Assembly: GCF_030817315.1 (NCBI RefSeq)
Contig: NZ_JAUSZF010000001.1
Location: forward strand, 3,367,001 to 3,431,000
DNA: 64,000 nt
Reading direction: 5' to 3'
Source of the DNA: Sphingomonas faeni
GTDB lineage: Bacteria > Pseudomonadota > Alphaproteobacteria > Sphingomonadales > Sphingomonadaceae
The translations under genes and the position numbers were made by a program. How positions within the stretch are numbered: position 1 is the first letter of the stretch; each line of letters begins with the position of its first letter. The notes beneath the pieces were generated by a model. The model was not told the origin of the DNA. It did no database searches and worked only from the letters and a program-made list of their open reading frames with translations. This document shows, piece by piece, positions 9,436 to 18,287 of this stretch.

Positions 9436-10572
9436 TTACGAGACTTCGCCTCCCGAGACGGGCGGAAGCAGCCTTGGATAGTCGGTGTAACCCGCCGCAG
9501 TGCCGCCGAAGAACGAGGAGGCGTCAGGGACGTTCAACGTCGCTCCGGTCCTGAACCGCTCGGGCAGATCCGGATTGGCGATAAAGGGGCGACCGAACGC
9601 TATCACATCGGCGCGATTTTCGGAGAGGGCGCGTTCGGCAGTGGCCTGGTCGTAGCCGCCAGCGAGAATGAGCACGCCGTGGAACCGAGCCCGCAGATCG
9701 AGGATGATGCGGTCCCACCGCGGATCGTAGATCGGATCCCGGTCAGTGCCGACGATCGCGGGCTCCACGAGGTGCAGAAAGGCGAGCCCGTACTTGTCGA
9801 GTTCGTCGACGACGAGCCCGAACGTCTCCTCGGGAGTATCGTCGCCCATTCCCATGAAACGTCCCATCGGCGTGAGCCGCACACCGACCCGTCGTGCACC
9901 GACGGCGGTGGTCACCGCGTCGACGACCTCCAGCAGGAGGCGCGCGCGCTTCTGCGGGGACCCGCCGTAGGCATCCGTACGATGATTGCTGGCGCTGTTG
10001 AGAAACTGATCCAGAAGATAGCCGTTCCCGGCGTGGATCTCCACGCCGTCCATCCCGGCGGCAATCGCGTTGCGCGCGGCCTTGGCATAGTCGGCGACGA
10101 TCTCCGCAATCCCTTCCACGGTCAGCTCCTGCGGCGTCGGCACGTCGGCCCAGGCGCCATTCCCGTCATCGTCGATGATGAAGGTCTTACCGGGCACCGG
10201 CATCGACGTAGGGGCCACGGGTGCGGCTCCGCCAGGCTGGAAGACCGGGTGGGAAACGCGGCCGACGTGCCAGAGCTGAAGGAAGATCCGACCGCCTTCG
10301 GCGTGAACGGCCTCGCTGACCGCGCGCCAGCCTTGGATCTGTTCGTCGCTGTGAATGCCCGGTGTCCACGCATACCCCTGACCCTGCTGCGAGATCTGCG
10401 TAGCCTCGGTGATGATCAAGGCGGCGCCAGCGCGCTGACGATAGTATTCGACGTTCATTTCCGTCGGTACGTTGCCGGCTCCGGCGCGCGATCGTGTCAG
10501 CGGCGCCATCGCGATGCGGTGCGGCAGAGTGAGGTCGGGTAGATCGACCGGGGTGAAGAGGGCGCTCGTCAT
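9436..10572 (-). CDS. Alkene reductase, Old Yellow Enzyme family
   Basis: This 378-residue FMN-dependent ene-reductase resembles NemA (N-ethylmaleimide reductase). Motifs appear in the expected order: FTPVDLPDLTLPHRIAMAPLTRSRA at the start; LQLWHVGR; the substrate-binding pair in EIHAGNGYLLDQFL (His and Asn three apart); NHRTDAYGGS; and a C-terminal flavin phosphate site in VIAFGRPFIANPDLPERF. The family reduces activated C=C bonds, nitro groups and nitrate esters with NADPH. It stands alone, converging on the LysR gene upstream in the window. Length and motifs look complete. Confidence 0.93.
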   Translation of the reverse strand: MTSALFTPVDLPDLTLPHRIAMAPLTRSRAGAGNVPTEMNVEYYRQRAGAALIITEATQISQQGQGYAWTPGIHSDEQIQGWRAVSEAVHAEGGRIFLQLWHVGRVSHPVFQPGGAAPVAPTSMPVPGKTFIIDDDGNGAWADVPTPQELTVEGIAEIVADYAKAARNAIAAGMDGVEIHAGNGYLLDQFLNSASNHRTDAYGGSPQKRARLLLEVVDAVTTAVGARRVGVRLTPMGRFMGMGDDTPEETFGLVVDELDKYGLAFLHLVEPAIVGTDRDPIYDPRWDRIILDLRARFHGVLILAGGYDQATAERALSENRADVIAFGRPFIANPDLPERFRTGATLNVPDASSFFGGTAAGYTDYPRLLPPVSGGEVS

Positions 10573-10890
10573 GTGGGTAACTCCTTTGTCTTCTGAAACC
10601 TGGCAGCCGACGCGGCTTCGGATAAGCGGATGATCGCGGTCTTGTGCTTTGCGCCAGACGCAACGGCGGGAACCGGGGGGCTACGCGGGGGGAGTGCAGC
10701 AGTCGGTTCTTTGGGAGCGGCCGAACCCATCGCAGGGCAGTAGAAAAGGCATGCTTCGGACCCATGGGCGAGGTCGGGAGCGCGTCCGCGGTGTGACTTT
10801 CGACTGGTGCCGCAGAACGGCTCTTGCGCTCGGATGATAAGCGCGGGGCTGGCGACAGAACGTGGCGATCGTTCGAAAAAGGCGGTCGAC
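10573..10890. other. Intergenic, leader of ene-reductase
   Basis: This stretch lies upstream of the Old Yellow Enzyme and downstream of crcB, both on the minus strand. A 113-residue minus-strand open frame crosses it but is arginine- and serine-rich with no domain, so I treat it as noise. A reductase promoter is expected here; none is obvious. Confidence 0.35.
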
Positions 10891-11265
10891 CTAGGTCCAT
10901 TTCCGGGCAAGCATCATCACGGTTGCTACGCTTGCGAATGAAGCGACCAGAGTGACGCTGACATAGACGAAGGATGCGACGTGCTGTCCTCGTTCCCAAA
11001 GAGTCACGGAGTCCAGGGAGAAGGTGGAGAAGGTCGTATAACCGCCTAGAACGCCGGTCGTCAGGAATGTTCGAAGAGCCTCGCTTTGCATGTTGCGTGC
11101 CTCGAATACCCCTACCACCAACCCCATCACGGCCGATCCGCTGATGTTGATGAGCAAGGTTCCAAAGGGGAAGCCGCCGCCGAGTTCCCGAGTCGCGGCC
11201 AGACCTATGAACTGCCTTAACGCTCCGCCTATTCCGGCCCCGAAGAAGACAATCAGATACGTCAT
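10891..11265 (-). CDS. crcB: CrcB/Fluc fluoride channel
   Basis: The product is a 124-residue, four-helix membrane protein matching the CrcB/FluC fluoride exporter. Diagnostic segments are GAGIGGALRQFIG, FPFGTLLINISGSAVMGLV and GVLGGYTTFSTFSLD, the last holding the phenylalanine box and central Na+ site. It forms a dual-topology dimer that lets F- leak out of the cytoplasm. A single full-length copy agrees with the homodimeric form. I looked for a fluoride riboswitch in the leader; only a GGCTGAT fragment is seen, not enough to call. Confidence 0.93.
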   Translation of the reverse strand: MTYLIVFFGAGIGGALRQFIGLAATRELGGGFPFGTLLINISGSAVMGLVVGVFEARNMQSEALRTFLTTGVLGGYTTFSTFSLDSVTLWERGQHVASFVYVSVTLVASFASVATVMMLARKWT

Positions 11266-11575
11266 GCGATCTCCAATCAGCCGGTCCGATCGACGGAATG
11301 CCGGAAGGCGACGCGTGCCGCACCCATCTTTTGGTATTAACCCGGCTGCGAGATGATCCTTTCCGCTTACCCGGATGCGCGGTTTCGATGAGAGGATGCA
11401 TAGCTGCCCACGACTGTGTCAGGCACTTGCGGACGTCCTCAGTCGTGAGCCAGCGCGGTGCTTCCCATATCGAGGTAGCTACCGCCTACGGCGTGATCCA
11501 ATCGGCGATGATCGACAAAGGCCCGCGATAGGACCGGCTCGCTATTTACGGCCACCCCGGATACCATCGTTCGCG
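11266..11575. other. Divergent crcB/LysR intergenic region
   Basis: This shared leader lies between crcB (minus) and a LysR gene (plus). An open frame extends the LysR protein upstream by 67 residues, but that part is unlike any LysR N-terminus. I see no clear operator. A GGCTGATT on the minus strand just before crcB faintly recalls the end of a fluoride riboswitch, without the rest. Confidence 0.35.
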
Positions 11576-12478
11576 ATGGACAAGTTTGCAGCGTTGCGCG
11601 CCTTCGTAGCCGTGGTCGAACGCGGCGCGTTCGCCCGCGCTGCCAGGGACGTGGGACAAGCCCCCTCGTCACTCACCAGGCAAGTCGACGCGCTGGAGGA
11701 CCAGCTCGGGGCTCCCTTGCTGAACCGGTCGACCCGCAGGCTGAGCCTGACGGATGCCGGCGAAATCTACTACGAACAGGCGCTGAGAATATTGGAAGAA
11801 CTGGCGGAGGCGGATAGAAGCGTCGGAGATCGTGCGGGTCCCCTACGCGGCGTGCTCAGAGCGAGCCTGCCGGTGGCATTCGCGCAACTCCACATCGCGC
11901 CGCTTATCCCCGGGTTCCTCAAGTGCCATCCAGCCGTCGAACTGGAGATAAGCCTTTCGGACGCACCCGTCGACCTGGTGGAGGACCGCATGGACCTGGC
12001 CATCCGGATCGGCCCGGTCGCCGCGCCGAGCGTGATCGTCCGGAAGATCGCCGAGAACGTCCGGCGGTTGTGCGCAAGCCCCGACTACATCGCTTCAGCG
12101 GGTGCCCCTGCGTCGCCCGAGGAACTGGCCGGACACGCCTGCCTTGGTTTTCTGCATGGCACCAAGGACAGGGCCTGGCATTTCGCGCAGGGAGGGACGC
12201 GCAAGGCCGTGCCGGTTACGGGCCCCTTGCGGGCTAACAGTTCGCTGCTTCTCCGAGAGGCGGCGATCGCAGGCACCGGGATCGCGTTGTTGCCGGACTG
12301 GCTGATCGACCGCGACTTGGCGTCCGGCGCCCTCACCAGGCTACTTCCCGGCTGGGACGTGGCGCCGCGGCGGACGAGCGGCGCAATCCACGCCGTATAC
12401 CTTCCAAGCCGGCGGGCATCCCGTCCCGTCCGGAGCTTTGTCGACTATCTCGCCGCAGGACTGCGCCTGGACGCCTAG
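11576..12478 (+). CDS. LysR-family transcriptional regulator
   Basis: This is a 300-residue LysR protein. The HTH (MDKFAALRAFVAVVERGAF, ARDVGQAPSSLTRQVDALEDQLG, RSTRRLSLTDAG) fits the subgroup typified by DhcR/AaeR-like regulators, and the effector domain has the MDLAIRIG motif. I chose ATG 11576 because the family's N-terminus begins exactly there. Its last four bases overlap the end of the converging TetR gene. No obvious target is adjacent: crcB is divergent 310 bp upstream, and fluoride channels are normally not LysR-controlled. Confidence 0.88.
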   Translation: MDKFAALRAFVAVVERGAFARAARDVGQAPSSLTRQVDALEDQLGAPLLNRSTRRLSLTDAGEIYYEQALRILEELAEADRSVGDRAGPLRGVLRASLPVAFAQLHIAPLIPGFLKCHPAVELEISLSDAPVDLVEDRMDLAIRIGPVAAPSVIVRKIAENVRRLCASPDYIASAGAPASPEELAGHACLGFLHGTKDRAWHFAQGGTRKAVPVTGPLRANSSLLLREAAIAGTGIALLPDWLIDRDLASGALTRLLPGWDVAPRRTSGAIHAVYLPSRRASRPVRSFVDYLAAGLRLDA

Positions 12479-13134
12479 TCGGACGATCGCAGGAGGACCG
12501 TCGGCGCGCCGGCTATGAACATGTCGACCAGACGACCGACATGGGCGTCGATGTCGTCCGGGACAGGAAGTCCGTAAACCCACTGCCGCATGCCGATGTA
12601 GAAGATTCCTGCATGAAGGCTCCAGATGAGTTCCATATCCGATTCCCGCTCTTCCGGCGTAGCGGGTTCGGCAAAGCCGTTGCTCAATCGGAGTTCTGCC
12701 ATGACCGGGCGGAAGACGCGTTCGCGGAGGCGATCGAGGTAACGGGTGTTGATGCCTTCGCGGGTGAGGCCGGCGAAGATGAACGTACGGATCCACTCAC
12801 GCCGAAGTATGACCTGAGCGTAGTCATGGTAGAGGCTGTGAAGGCGTTCGCGCAGCGGGATGCTGCGGTCGGCGATGAGTCGTTCCCATTCGGGGTTCCA
12901 CTGGTAGATCTCACTGTACACCCGATCGACCAGGGCCTCCTTGCTCGGAAAGTAGCGGTACAGAAGCGGTTGGGTGACCCCGATCTGCTTTGCGAGTTCA
13001 CGTGTGCTGCCTGCGAATCCGTATGTCGCAAAGTGGTCGATCGCACGTTCTACGATCTGCTGCTCACGTGCAGCCGGGGCCAGACGGCGGTTGATCGCCG
13101 GGCTGCCAGTCTCGTCCTCAACGTCAGCTACCAT
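12475..13134 (-). CDS. TetR-family repressor
   Basis: The product is a 219-residue TetR regulator. The HTH is at about 20-70 (REQQIVERAIDHFATYGFAG, STRELAKQIGVTQPLLYRYFPSKEALVDRV); the C-terminal domain (80-215) is all-helical and diverse, as expected for ligand sensing. It is divergent from the catabolic operon at 13270-19748. The 135-bp gap between them holds a TTGACA-type promoter with a TTGATCAA palindrome inside, a natural site for repression by this protein. I infer that it senses the operon's substrate or an intermediate. Confidence 0.9.
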   Translation of the reverse strand: MVADVEDETGSPAINRRLAPAAREQQIVERAIDHFATYGFAGSTRELAKQIGVTQPLLYRYFPSKEALVDRVYSEIYQWNPEWERLIADRSIPLRERLHSLYHDYAQVILRREWIRTFIFAGLTREGINTRYLDRLRERVFRPVMAELRLSNGFAEPATPEERESDMELIWSLHAGIFYIGMRQWVYGLPVPDDIDAHVGRLVDMFIAGAPTVLLRSSD

Positions 13135-13201
13135 TCCGTCACTCCACCAGGCGCCCGCATCGATTCGGGCGCTATAGCACCCCGAACGGAAAAAACGCCC
13201 A

Positions 13202-13232
13202 TTGACACCGATAGTTGATCAAGTGATAAATA
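13202..13232 (+). promoter_or_regulatory. Promoter with internal palindrome
   Basis: TTGACA at 13202-13207 is a perfect -35 box, with GATAAA/TAAATA 17-19 bases downstream as -10. The palindrome TTGATCAA (13215-13222) sits in the spacer, where a bound TetR dimer would block polymerase. It lies 38-68 bp before the VOC gene, which has AGGAG before its ATG. Promoter and operator are inferred from sequence only. Confidence 0.5.
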
Positions 13233-13269
13233 ACGGGAGAAACGAAAAAGACGACAGTAGGAGACGATC

Positions 13270-13737
13270 ATGCCGATCACGAAACTGGCCCACTATTCCC
13301 TGCGCACCTCCGACCTCGAAGGGTCGTGCCGGTTCTACGAGCGGATTTTAGGGTTCAAGCGCGGTTACCGCCCCGACTTTCCCTTTCCCGGCGCCTGGCT
13401 TTACCGCGGCGGCGATGAAGCGGACTTCGGCGTCGTTCACCTCATCGGAACCGATCCAAGCAATCCGGACGGGCTTGCCGGCTACCTTGGGGACAAGGGG
13501 TCCGTGGACGGTACCGGGGCGATAGACCACATCGCCTTCCTGGCGACCGGCGTCCAGGAGATGCGCAACCGTTTGCGCGAGGAAGGCGTCGAGTCGCGCG
13601 CACGTACGGTTCCGAGCGTCGGCCTGCATCAGATCTTCTTCGAAGATCCCTCGGGCATGACGATCGAGCTCAACTTTCCGGCGGCCGAGGTCGCAGGCGA
13701 GGAGGACGCTTCGCAGTCCGCCTCGATCGAATCGTGA
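13270..13737 (+). CDS. VOC-family (glyoxalase/dioxygenase-like) protein
   Basis: The product is a 155-residue vicinal-oxygen-chelate protein and first gene of the catabolic operon. It opens with ITKLAHYSLRTSDLEGSCRFYERILGF, the first beta-alpha-beta unit, and carries likely metal ligands: His8, His in IDHIAFLA, and Glu in GMTIELNF near the C-terminus. The single compact domain suits a lactoylglutathione-lyase-like fold; members include glyoxalases, extradiol dioxygenases and isomerases. In this setting a ring-cleavage or isomerase role on the monooxygenase product is plausible but unproven. The next gene begins 10 bp downstream. Confidence 0.85.
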   Translation: MPITKLAHYSLRTSDLEGSCRFYERILGFKRGYRPDFPFPGAWLYRGGDEADFGVVHLIGTDPSNPDGLAGYLGDKGSVDGTGAIDHIAFLATGVQEMRNRLREEGVESRARTVPSVGLHQIFFEDPSGMTIELNFPAAEVAGEEDASQSASIES

Positions 13738-13747
13738 GCTGGTGATC

Positions 13748-14968
13748 ATGACGCAGATCCAGAAGCCCCGCGCCATAGTCATCGGCGGATCCCTGGCCGG
13801 ACTGTTCGCCGGCAACCTCCTGCTGCGGAACGGTTGGGACGTCGACATCTACGAACGGGTTCCACAGGAGTTGGCCGGCCGTGGCGCGGGGATCGTGACG
13901 CATCCCGAACTGCTCGACGCCTTGGCCCGCGCTGGGGTGGTGATCGACGACTCGATAGGGGTTAAAGTCGAGACCCGTGTGACCTACGATCGTGACGGTG
14001 CCGTAATAGGCGAGCGCCGCCTTCCACAGATACTCACGGCCTGGGGCAAGATCTTCCAGCTTCTCCGGGATGCCTTTCCCGACGCCCACTACCATTCGGG
14101 TGCGGTCGCCGTCTCCGCCGAGAACCGCGGGGACCATGCGGTCGTTACCTTCTCGGACGGGAGTGAGCGGCAGGCGGACCTGGTATTGGCGACCGATGGC
14201 CTCCGCTCGGCGATACGGGAACAGCTGACGCCCGAGACGCAGTTGGAATACGCCGGTTACGTGGCTTGGCGCGGGCTGGTCGACGAAGCAGCCCTTTCAT
14301 CCGAAACGCGCGACGCCCTGTTCGGCCATTTCGCCTTCTGCCTGCCCCCGCACGAGCAGATGCTCGGCTACCCCGTGGCGGGCAAGGACAACAGTACCCT
14401 GCCCGGGGAGCGACGCTACAATTTCGTCTGGTATCGGGCGACCAGCGAACAGGTCGAACTTCCGGACATGCTGACCGACTCGACCGGCAAGCGGTGGGAG
14501 GGCGGCATCGCGCCGGCACTGATCCGTCCGGACGTGCTCAAGGAAATGGAGGAGGCTGCGCGAACACTCCTTTCGCCGGCGTTCGCGGAAGTAGTGGCCA
14601 AGACCGCCCAGCCGTTGTTCCAGCCCATCTACGATCTCCACGTCCCCCGGATGGATTTCGGTCGGATCGCGCTCATGGGCGATGCCGCATTCGTCGCGCG
14701 GCCCCATTGCGGGATGGGGGTGGCCAAGGCTGCCGGAGACGGCATCGCCCTGGTCGACGCTCTTCTGGCGAACCCGGACGTGCCTGCGGCGGTGAGGGCG
14801 TACGGCGCCGCGCGCAAGCCGGTCGGCGACGCCATAATCGAACATGCGCGCCATCTCGGCGCCTACATGCAGGCTCAGCTCAAAAGCGAGTCGGATCGTG
14901 AAATGGCGGAGCGGTACCGGACGCCGGAGGCCGTCATGCGTGAAACGGCGGTTCCGCCCCGAACCTAG
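13748..14968 (+). CDS. FAD monooxygenase, dihydroxypyridine hydroxylase-like
   Basis: This 406-residue class A flavoprotein hydroxylase has the FAD site [11 protein letters not shown] near the N-terminus, an RGAGIV segment typical of 2,6-dihydroxypyridine 3-monooxygenases, [11 protein letters not shown] in the substrate domain, and the second FAD motif [13 protein letters not shown] near residue 310. It would use NAD(P)H and O2 to hydroxylate an aromatic or heteroaromatic ring. ATG 13748 is preferred; GTG 13742 is an in-frame alternative. It sits between the VOC gene and a transporter, so its substrate is probably what the operon imports. A relative is encoded at 34866-35981. Confidence 0.88.
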   Translation: MTQIQKPRAIVIGGSLAGLFAGNLLLRNGWDVDIYERVPQELAGRGAGIVTHPELLDALARAGVVIDDSIGVKVETRVTYDRDGAVIGERRLPQILTAWGKIFQLLRDAFPDAHYHSGAVAVSAENRGDHAVVTFSDGSERQADLVLATDGLRSAIREQLTPETQLEYAGYVAWRGLVDEAALSSETRDALFGHFAFCLPPHEQMLGYPVAGKDNSTLPGERRYNFVWYRATSEQVELPDMLTDSTGKRWEGGIAPALIRPDVLKEMEEAARTLLSPAFAEVVAKTAQPLFQPIYDLHVPRMDFGRIALMGDAAFVARPHCGMGVAKAAGDGIALVDALLANPDVPAAVRAYGAARKPVGDAIIEHARHLGAYMQAQLKSESDREMAERYRTPEAVMRETAVPPRT

Positions 14969-15037
14969 CCCTACCGTTCGGTCCCGGAAGCACCGGAGCA
15001 ACATCGGGCGTCGCATTCGCCCCATCGTGGAGACGTT

Positions 15038-15406
15038 ATGGACCATATCATCCAGTCCGTTCCGGTGCGAGAGGCAGGCCACACCGCGCCTGCTCGTGCC
15101 CGACTCGCTACCCCCGAAGCCATCCTCGCCGACGCGCGTTTCGTATCGCTCGTCCGAGAACGGCGCAGGTTCTCGTGGTTCCTGACCGCATGCATGCTGT
15201 CGGCCTATTTCGCATTCATCCTCACCATAGCGTTCCGTCCGCACCTGCTTGCGACGCCCGTCGTCGCGGGGGAACCCACGACGTGGGGGATAGTCATCGG
15301 CTTCGGCATGTTCGCCTACACGTTCCTGCTCGTGGCGATCTACGTCGCGCGCGCGAACGGCGTCCACGATCATGCGATCGCGGCGATCGTGAGCGACCGG
15401 TCATGA
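15038..15406 (+). CDS. DUF485 membrane protein, symporter partner
   Basis: The product is a 122-residue protein with two transmembrane helices (about 46-66 and 84-104), matching the DUF485/YjcH family that accompanies ActP-type sodium:solute symporters. An [24 protein letters not shown] segment is typical. Its stop overlaps the symporter start by four bases (ATGA), so the two are translationally coupled. It probably assists the transporter, but the molecular role of DUF485 is not established. Confidence 0.9.
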   Translation: MDHIIQSVPVREAGHTAPARARLATPEAILADARFVSLVRERRRFSWFLTACMLSAYFAFILTIAFRPHLLATPVVAGEPTTWGIVIGFGMFAYTFLLVAIYVARANGVHDHAIAAIVSDRS

Positions 15407-17037
15407 AGCGGCTAGCATTCGGAGCCCTGGCACTGGCCATGGCCCCGGCACCGGTCCTCGCGCAGGCGCCGGGCGGAATGGCGGAAAGCCATAATCCGAT
15501 CGCGATCGGCATGTTCCTCGTGTTCGTGGCGTCCACGCTGCTCATCACGCGCTGGGCTTCCCGGAAGAACTCCGGCGTCGCGGATCATTACGCCGCCGGC
15601 GGAAAGATCACCGCCATGCAGAACGGCTGGGCGATCGCCGGCGACTACATGTCGGCGGCGTCGCTCCTGGGTATCTCGGCGCTCGTCTTCACGAGTGGAT
15701 ACGACGGACTGATCTATTCGATAGGGTTTCTCGCCAGCTGGCCGGTGATACTCTTCCTGATCGCGGAGCCTCTGCGCAACCTCGGCAAGTACACTCTGGC
15801 GGATGTGGTCTCCTACCGCCTCCAGCAACGGCCGATCCGCGCCTTCGCTGCTTCGAGTTCGATCGTGATCGTCCTGCTCTACCTCGTTTCGCAGATGGTG
15901 GCGGCGGGCAACCTGGTCGAGCTGCTGTTCGGCTTCGACTATCGGTTGGCAGTCGTCCTGGTCGGCGTGCTGATGGTCATCTACGTCTTCTTCGGCGGCA
16001 TGCTGGCGACGACGTGGATCCAGATCATCAAGGCAGTCCTCCTGCTGGCCGGCGCCGCCTTCATGGCGTTCATGGTTCTCGCCCAATTCGGCTTCAGTCT
16101 GAACGCTCTGCTGTCCGCGGCGATCGTCGCACACCCGAAGCACCTCGCGATCATGAGCCCGGGCGGGCTCGTCTCCGATCCGGTGTCCGCCGTCTCCCTA
16201 GGATTGGCGTTGATCTTCGGAACCGCCGGACTGCCCCACATCCTGATGCGCTTCTTCACGGTCGGGAATGCACAGGCGGCCCGCAGGAGCATCCTGCATG
16301 CCACCGGCATCGTGGGCGTCGGATACGCGCTGATCATCGTCATCGGCTTCGGGACGATCGCGCTGGTGGGGACCAACCCGCTGTACCGCACGGGCGATGG
16401 AATCGTGGGGGGCGCCAACATGGTCGCGATCCATCTTGCGCAAGCTGTCGGCGGTAACGTGTTTCTCGGCTTCATCTGCGCGGTTTCGTTCTCGACCATT
16501 CTCGCCGTCGTCGCGGGGCTGACGCTCGCCGGGTCGTCGGCGGTGTCCCACGATCTGTACGCGAACGTGTTCCGCCGCGGCACTGCGACCGACCGCCAGG
16601 AGATGCTCGTCTCGCGGATCACCACCCTTGGCCTGGGCATCGCCGCCATCCTCCTGGGCATCGCCTTCGAAAAGCAGAACGTCGCTTTCATCGTGAGCCT
16701 GACCTTCTCGATCGCGGCGAGCTCGAACTTTCCCGTACTTCTGCTCTCGATCTACTGGTCCGGCCTCACGACGAAGGGGGCGGTGATCGGTGGAACGATG
16801 GGGCTCCTTACCGCAGTCACACTGACCACTCTAAGCCCGACGGTATGGGTGAAGGTGCTCGGCCATGCGCAAGCGGTCTATCCCTACGAGTACCCGGCGC
16901 TGTTCTCGATGATCGTCGCGTTCTCAGGGATCGTGATCGTGTCGTTGCTGGACCGGTCGGAGACCGCACGGCGGGAAAGGGCGGACTATCCGCGCCAGCT
17001 CGTCGCAAGCGAACTGGGGCCGATCGAACAACCGTGA
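15403..17037 (+). CDS. ActP-like sodium:solute (carboxylate) symporter
   Basis: This is a 544-residue sodium:solute symporter of the acetate-permease type. It begins with a cleavable-looking leader ([21 protein letters not shown]), then 13 or so membrane segments. Family segments include [52 protein letters not shown] and [28 protein letters not shown]. The real start is the ATG inside the DUF485 stop. Known relatives carry acetate, pyruvate, propionate or small aromatic acids. Here it lies among aromatic-degradation-type genes, so uptake of a carboxylated aromatic is a reasonable inference. Confidence 0.92.
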   Translation: MKRLAFGALALAMAPAPVLAQAPGGMAESHNPIAIGMFLVFVASTLLITRWASRKNSGVADHYAAGGKITAMQNGWAIAGDYMSAASLLGISALVFTSGYDGLIYSIGFLASWPVILFLIAEPLRNLGKYTLADVVSYRLQQRPIRAFAASSSIVIVLLYLVSQMVAAGNLVELLFGFDYRLAVVLVGVLMVIYVFFGGMLATTWIQIIKAVLLLAGAAFMAFMVLAQFGFSLNALLSAAIVAHPKHLAIMSPGGLVSDPVSAVSLGLALIFGTAGLPHILMRFFTVGNAQAARRSILHATGIVGVGYALIIVIGFGTIALVGTNPLYRTGDGIVGGANMVAIHLAQAVGGNVFLGFICAVSFSTILAVVAGLTLAGSSAVSHDLYANVFRRGTATDRQEMLVSRITTLGLGIAAILLGIAFEKQNVAFIVSLTFSIAASSNFPVLLLSIYWSGLTTKGAVIGGTMGLLTAVTLTTLSPTVWVKVLGHAQAVYPYEYPALFSMIVAFSGIVIVSLLDRSETARRERADYPRQLVASELGPIEQP

Positions 17038-17079
17038 CCCGAGCCGGAACATAAGCGTGACCTGAGCCAGAACATAAGA
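17034..17079 (+). repeat. Two tandem 23-bp repeats
   Basis: GTGACC(C/T)GAGCC(G/A)GAACATAAG(C/A) is present twice head to tail (17034-17056 and 17057-17079), with three mismatches. The first copy contains the symporter stop codon; the second fills the leader of the amidohydrolase just before its AGGAG site. It may be a slippage duplication or a binding site. Confidence 0.75.
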
Positions 17080-17097
17080 ACGATTAGGAGAGAGACC

Positions 17098-18216
17098 ATG
17101 GATTGCCCATGTTGCAGCCCGCGTTCACGCCGGAACTTCCTAGGAGCGCTCGCCATGTTGCCGGCAGGTGCGATGCTGCCGAGCGCGGTGTCGGCGGAGA
17201 CATCTCGGTCACCAGCCGCGAAGGCCACCGGCCGCGTCAAGACGATAGACGTCCACGCGCACTACTATCCCGAAACCCTGCTGGCGCTGATCGGCGGTCC
17301 GGGGCAGCGCTTCGGTGGGTCAGTTACGCGCGACGGCGACCGGTTCGGGTTCAAGACACCCGCCGGCACGCTGGGACCGCTGCCGATGAAGTTCGTACGC
17401 ATCGAGGACCGACTCCGCGACATGGATGCCTCGGGCGTGGACGTGCAGGCGCTCTCATTGAGCGTTCCGATGGTCTACTGGGCCGACCGGGACTTCAATG
17501 CCGAGATGGCACGTGCATGGAACGATGCCGCGTCCGAGGTCCATAGGCATCACCCGGACAGGTTCGTCGTACTGGCCACTCTCCCGATGCTCGATGCAAG
17601 GGATGCAATCGGCGAACTGGAACGGGCTGCGGCACTTCCGGGCGTACGCGGGATCTACATGGGTACCAACATCAACACGCTGGACCTGGACAATCCACGT
17701 TTCGCGCCTGTGCTCGCTGCCATCGAACGGACCGGGCTTCCGATCTTCCTCCACCCCCAGCAGACGATCGGGGGTGGGCGCCTCGGCGACTTCTATCTCA
17801 GCAACCTGCTCGGTAATCCGTTCGATACCGCCATAGCGGCATCCAGACTGATCCTTGGCGGGGTACTGGACCGCCACCCGAGGTTGCACTTCTCACTGCC
17901 TCATGCCGGCGGCGCGCTACCGATACTGATCGGTCGGATCGATGCGGGGTGGAAGCAACGGCCCGAGTCCCATAAGATTTCGCAGGCACCCAGCCGGTAC
18001 CTTCGGCGGTTCAGCTACGACAGCGTATCCCACTCCGGCCCGGTGCTGGACTATCTCATCCGGACGGTGGGAGCCGACAGCCTCGTGCTCGGCAGCGACT
18101 ACTGCTTCGACATGGGATACGAGCAACCGGTCCGCTTCATCGACCGGCTTTCGCTCCCGCCGGCTCAGCGCGATCAGATCGTCGGGGCCAACGCTGCCAA
18201 GTTGCTGCGCCTCTAG
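17098..18216 (+). CDS. Tat-exported ACMSD-like amidohydrolase
   Basis: This 372-residue amidohydrolase-2 protein follows a Tat signal (SRRNFLGALAMLPAGAML, cleavage near SAVSAE). The metal-binding HxH is His53/His55 in TIDVHAHYYPE; further ligands are in IFLHPQQT, LPHAGGALP and the acidic LGSDYCFDMGYE. The family includes aminocarboxymuconate semialdehyde decarboxylase and o-hydroxybenzoate decarboxylases, but those are cytoplasmic, so Tat export is unusual. The product may act on the compound in the periplasm before uptake. Good ribosome site (AGGAG, eight bases upstream). Confidence 0.88.
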   Translation: MDCPCCSPRSRRNFLGALAMLPAGAMLPSAVSAETSRSPAAKATGRVKTIDVHAHYYPETLLALIGGPGQRFGGSVTRDGDRFGFKTPAGTLGPLPMKFVRIEDRLRDMDASGVDVQALSLSVPMVYWADRDFNAEMARAWNDAASEVHRHHPDRFVVLATLPMLDARDAIGELERAAALPGVRGIYMGTNINTLDLDNPRFAPVLAAIERTGLPIFLHPQQTIGGGRLGDFYLSNLLGNPFDTAIAASRLILGGVLDRHPRLHFSLPHAGGALPILIGRIDAGWKQRPESHKISQAPSRYLRRFSYDSVSHSGPVLDYLIRTVGADSLVLGSDYCFDMGYEQPVRFIDRLSLPPAQRDQIVGANAAKLLRL

Positions 18217-18287
18217 CGCCTCCGCTCAATACTTCATCATCAACGCGTCGAGGCTGAAGGTCGCGGCGACGAAGCGAAGGAAACGCC

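Noticed and set aside
9679..10542. 287-residue plus-strand frame
   Set aside because: Antisense to the Old Yellow Enzyme, whose motifs are complete.
10569..10910. 113-residue minus-strand frame upstream of the ene-reductase
   Set aside because: Composition is arginine/serine/proline-rich, overlaps crcB's end and has no domain; typical noise in GC-rich DNA.
11266..11340. Possible fluoride riboswitch before crcB
   Set aside because: Only GGCTGAT near the start codon fits; the GGNGATGG 5' part and the pairing needed for the pseudoknot are not seen.
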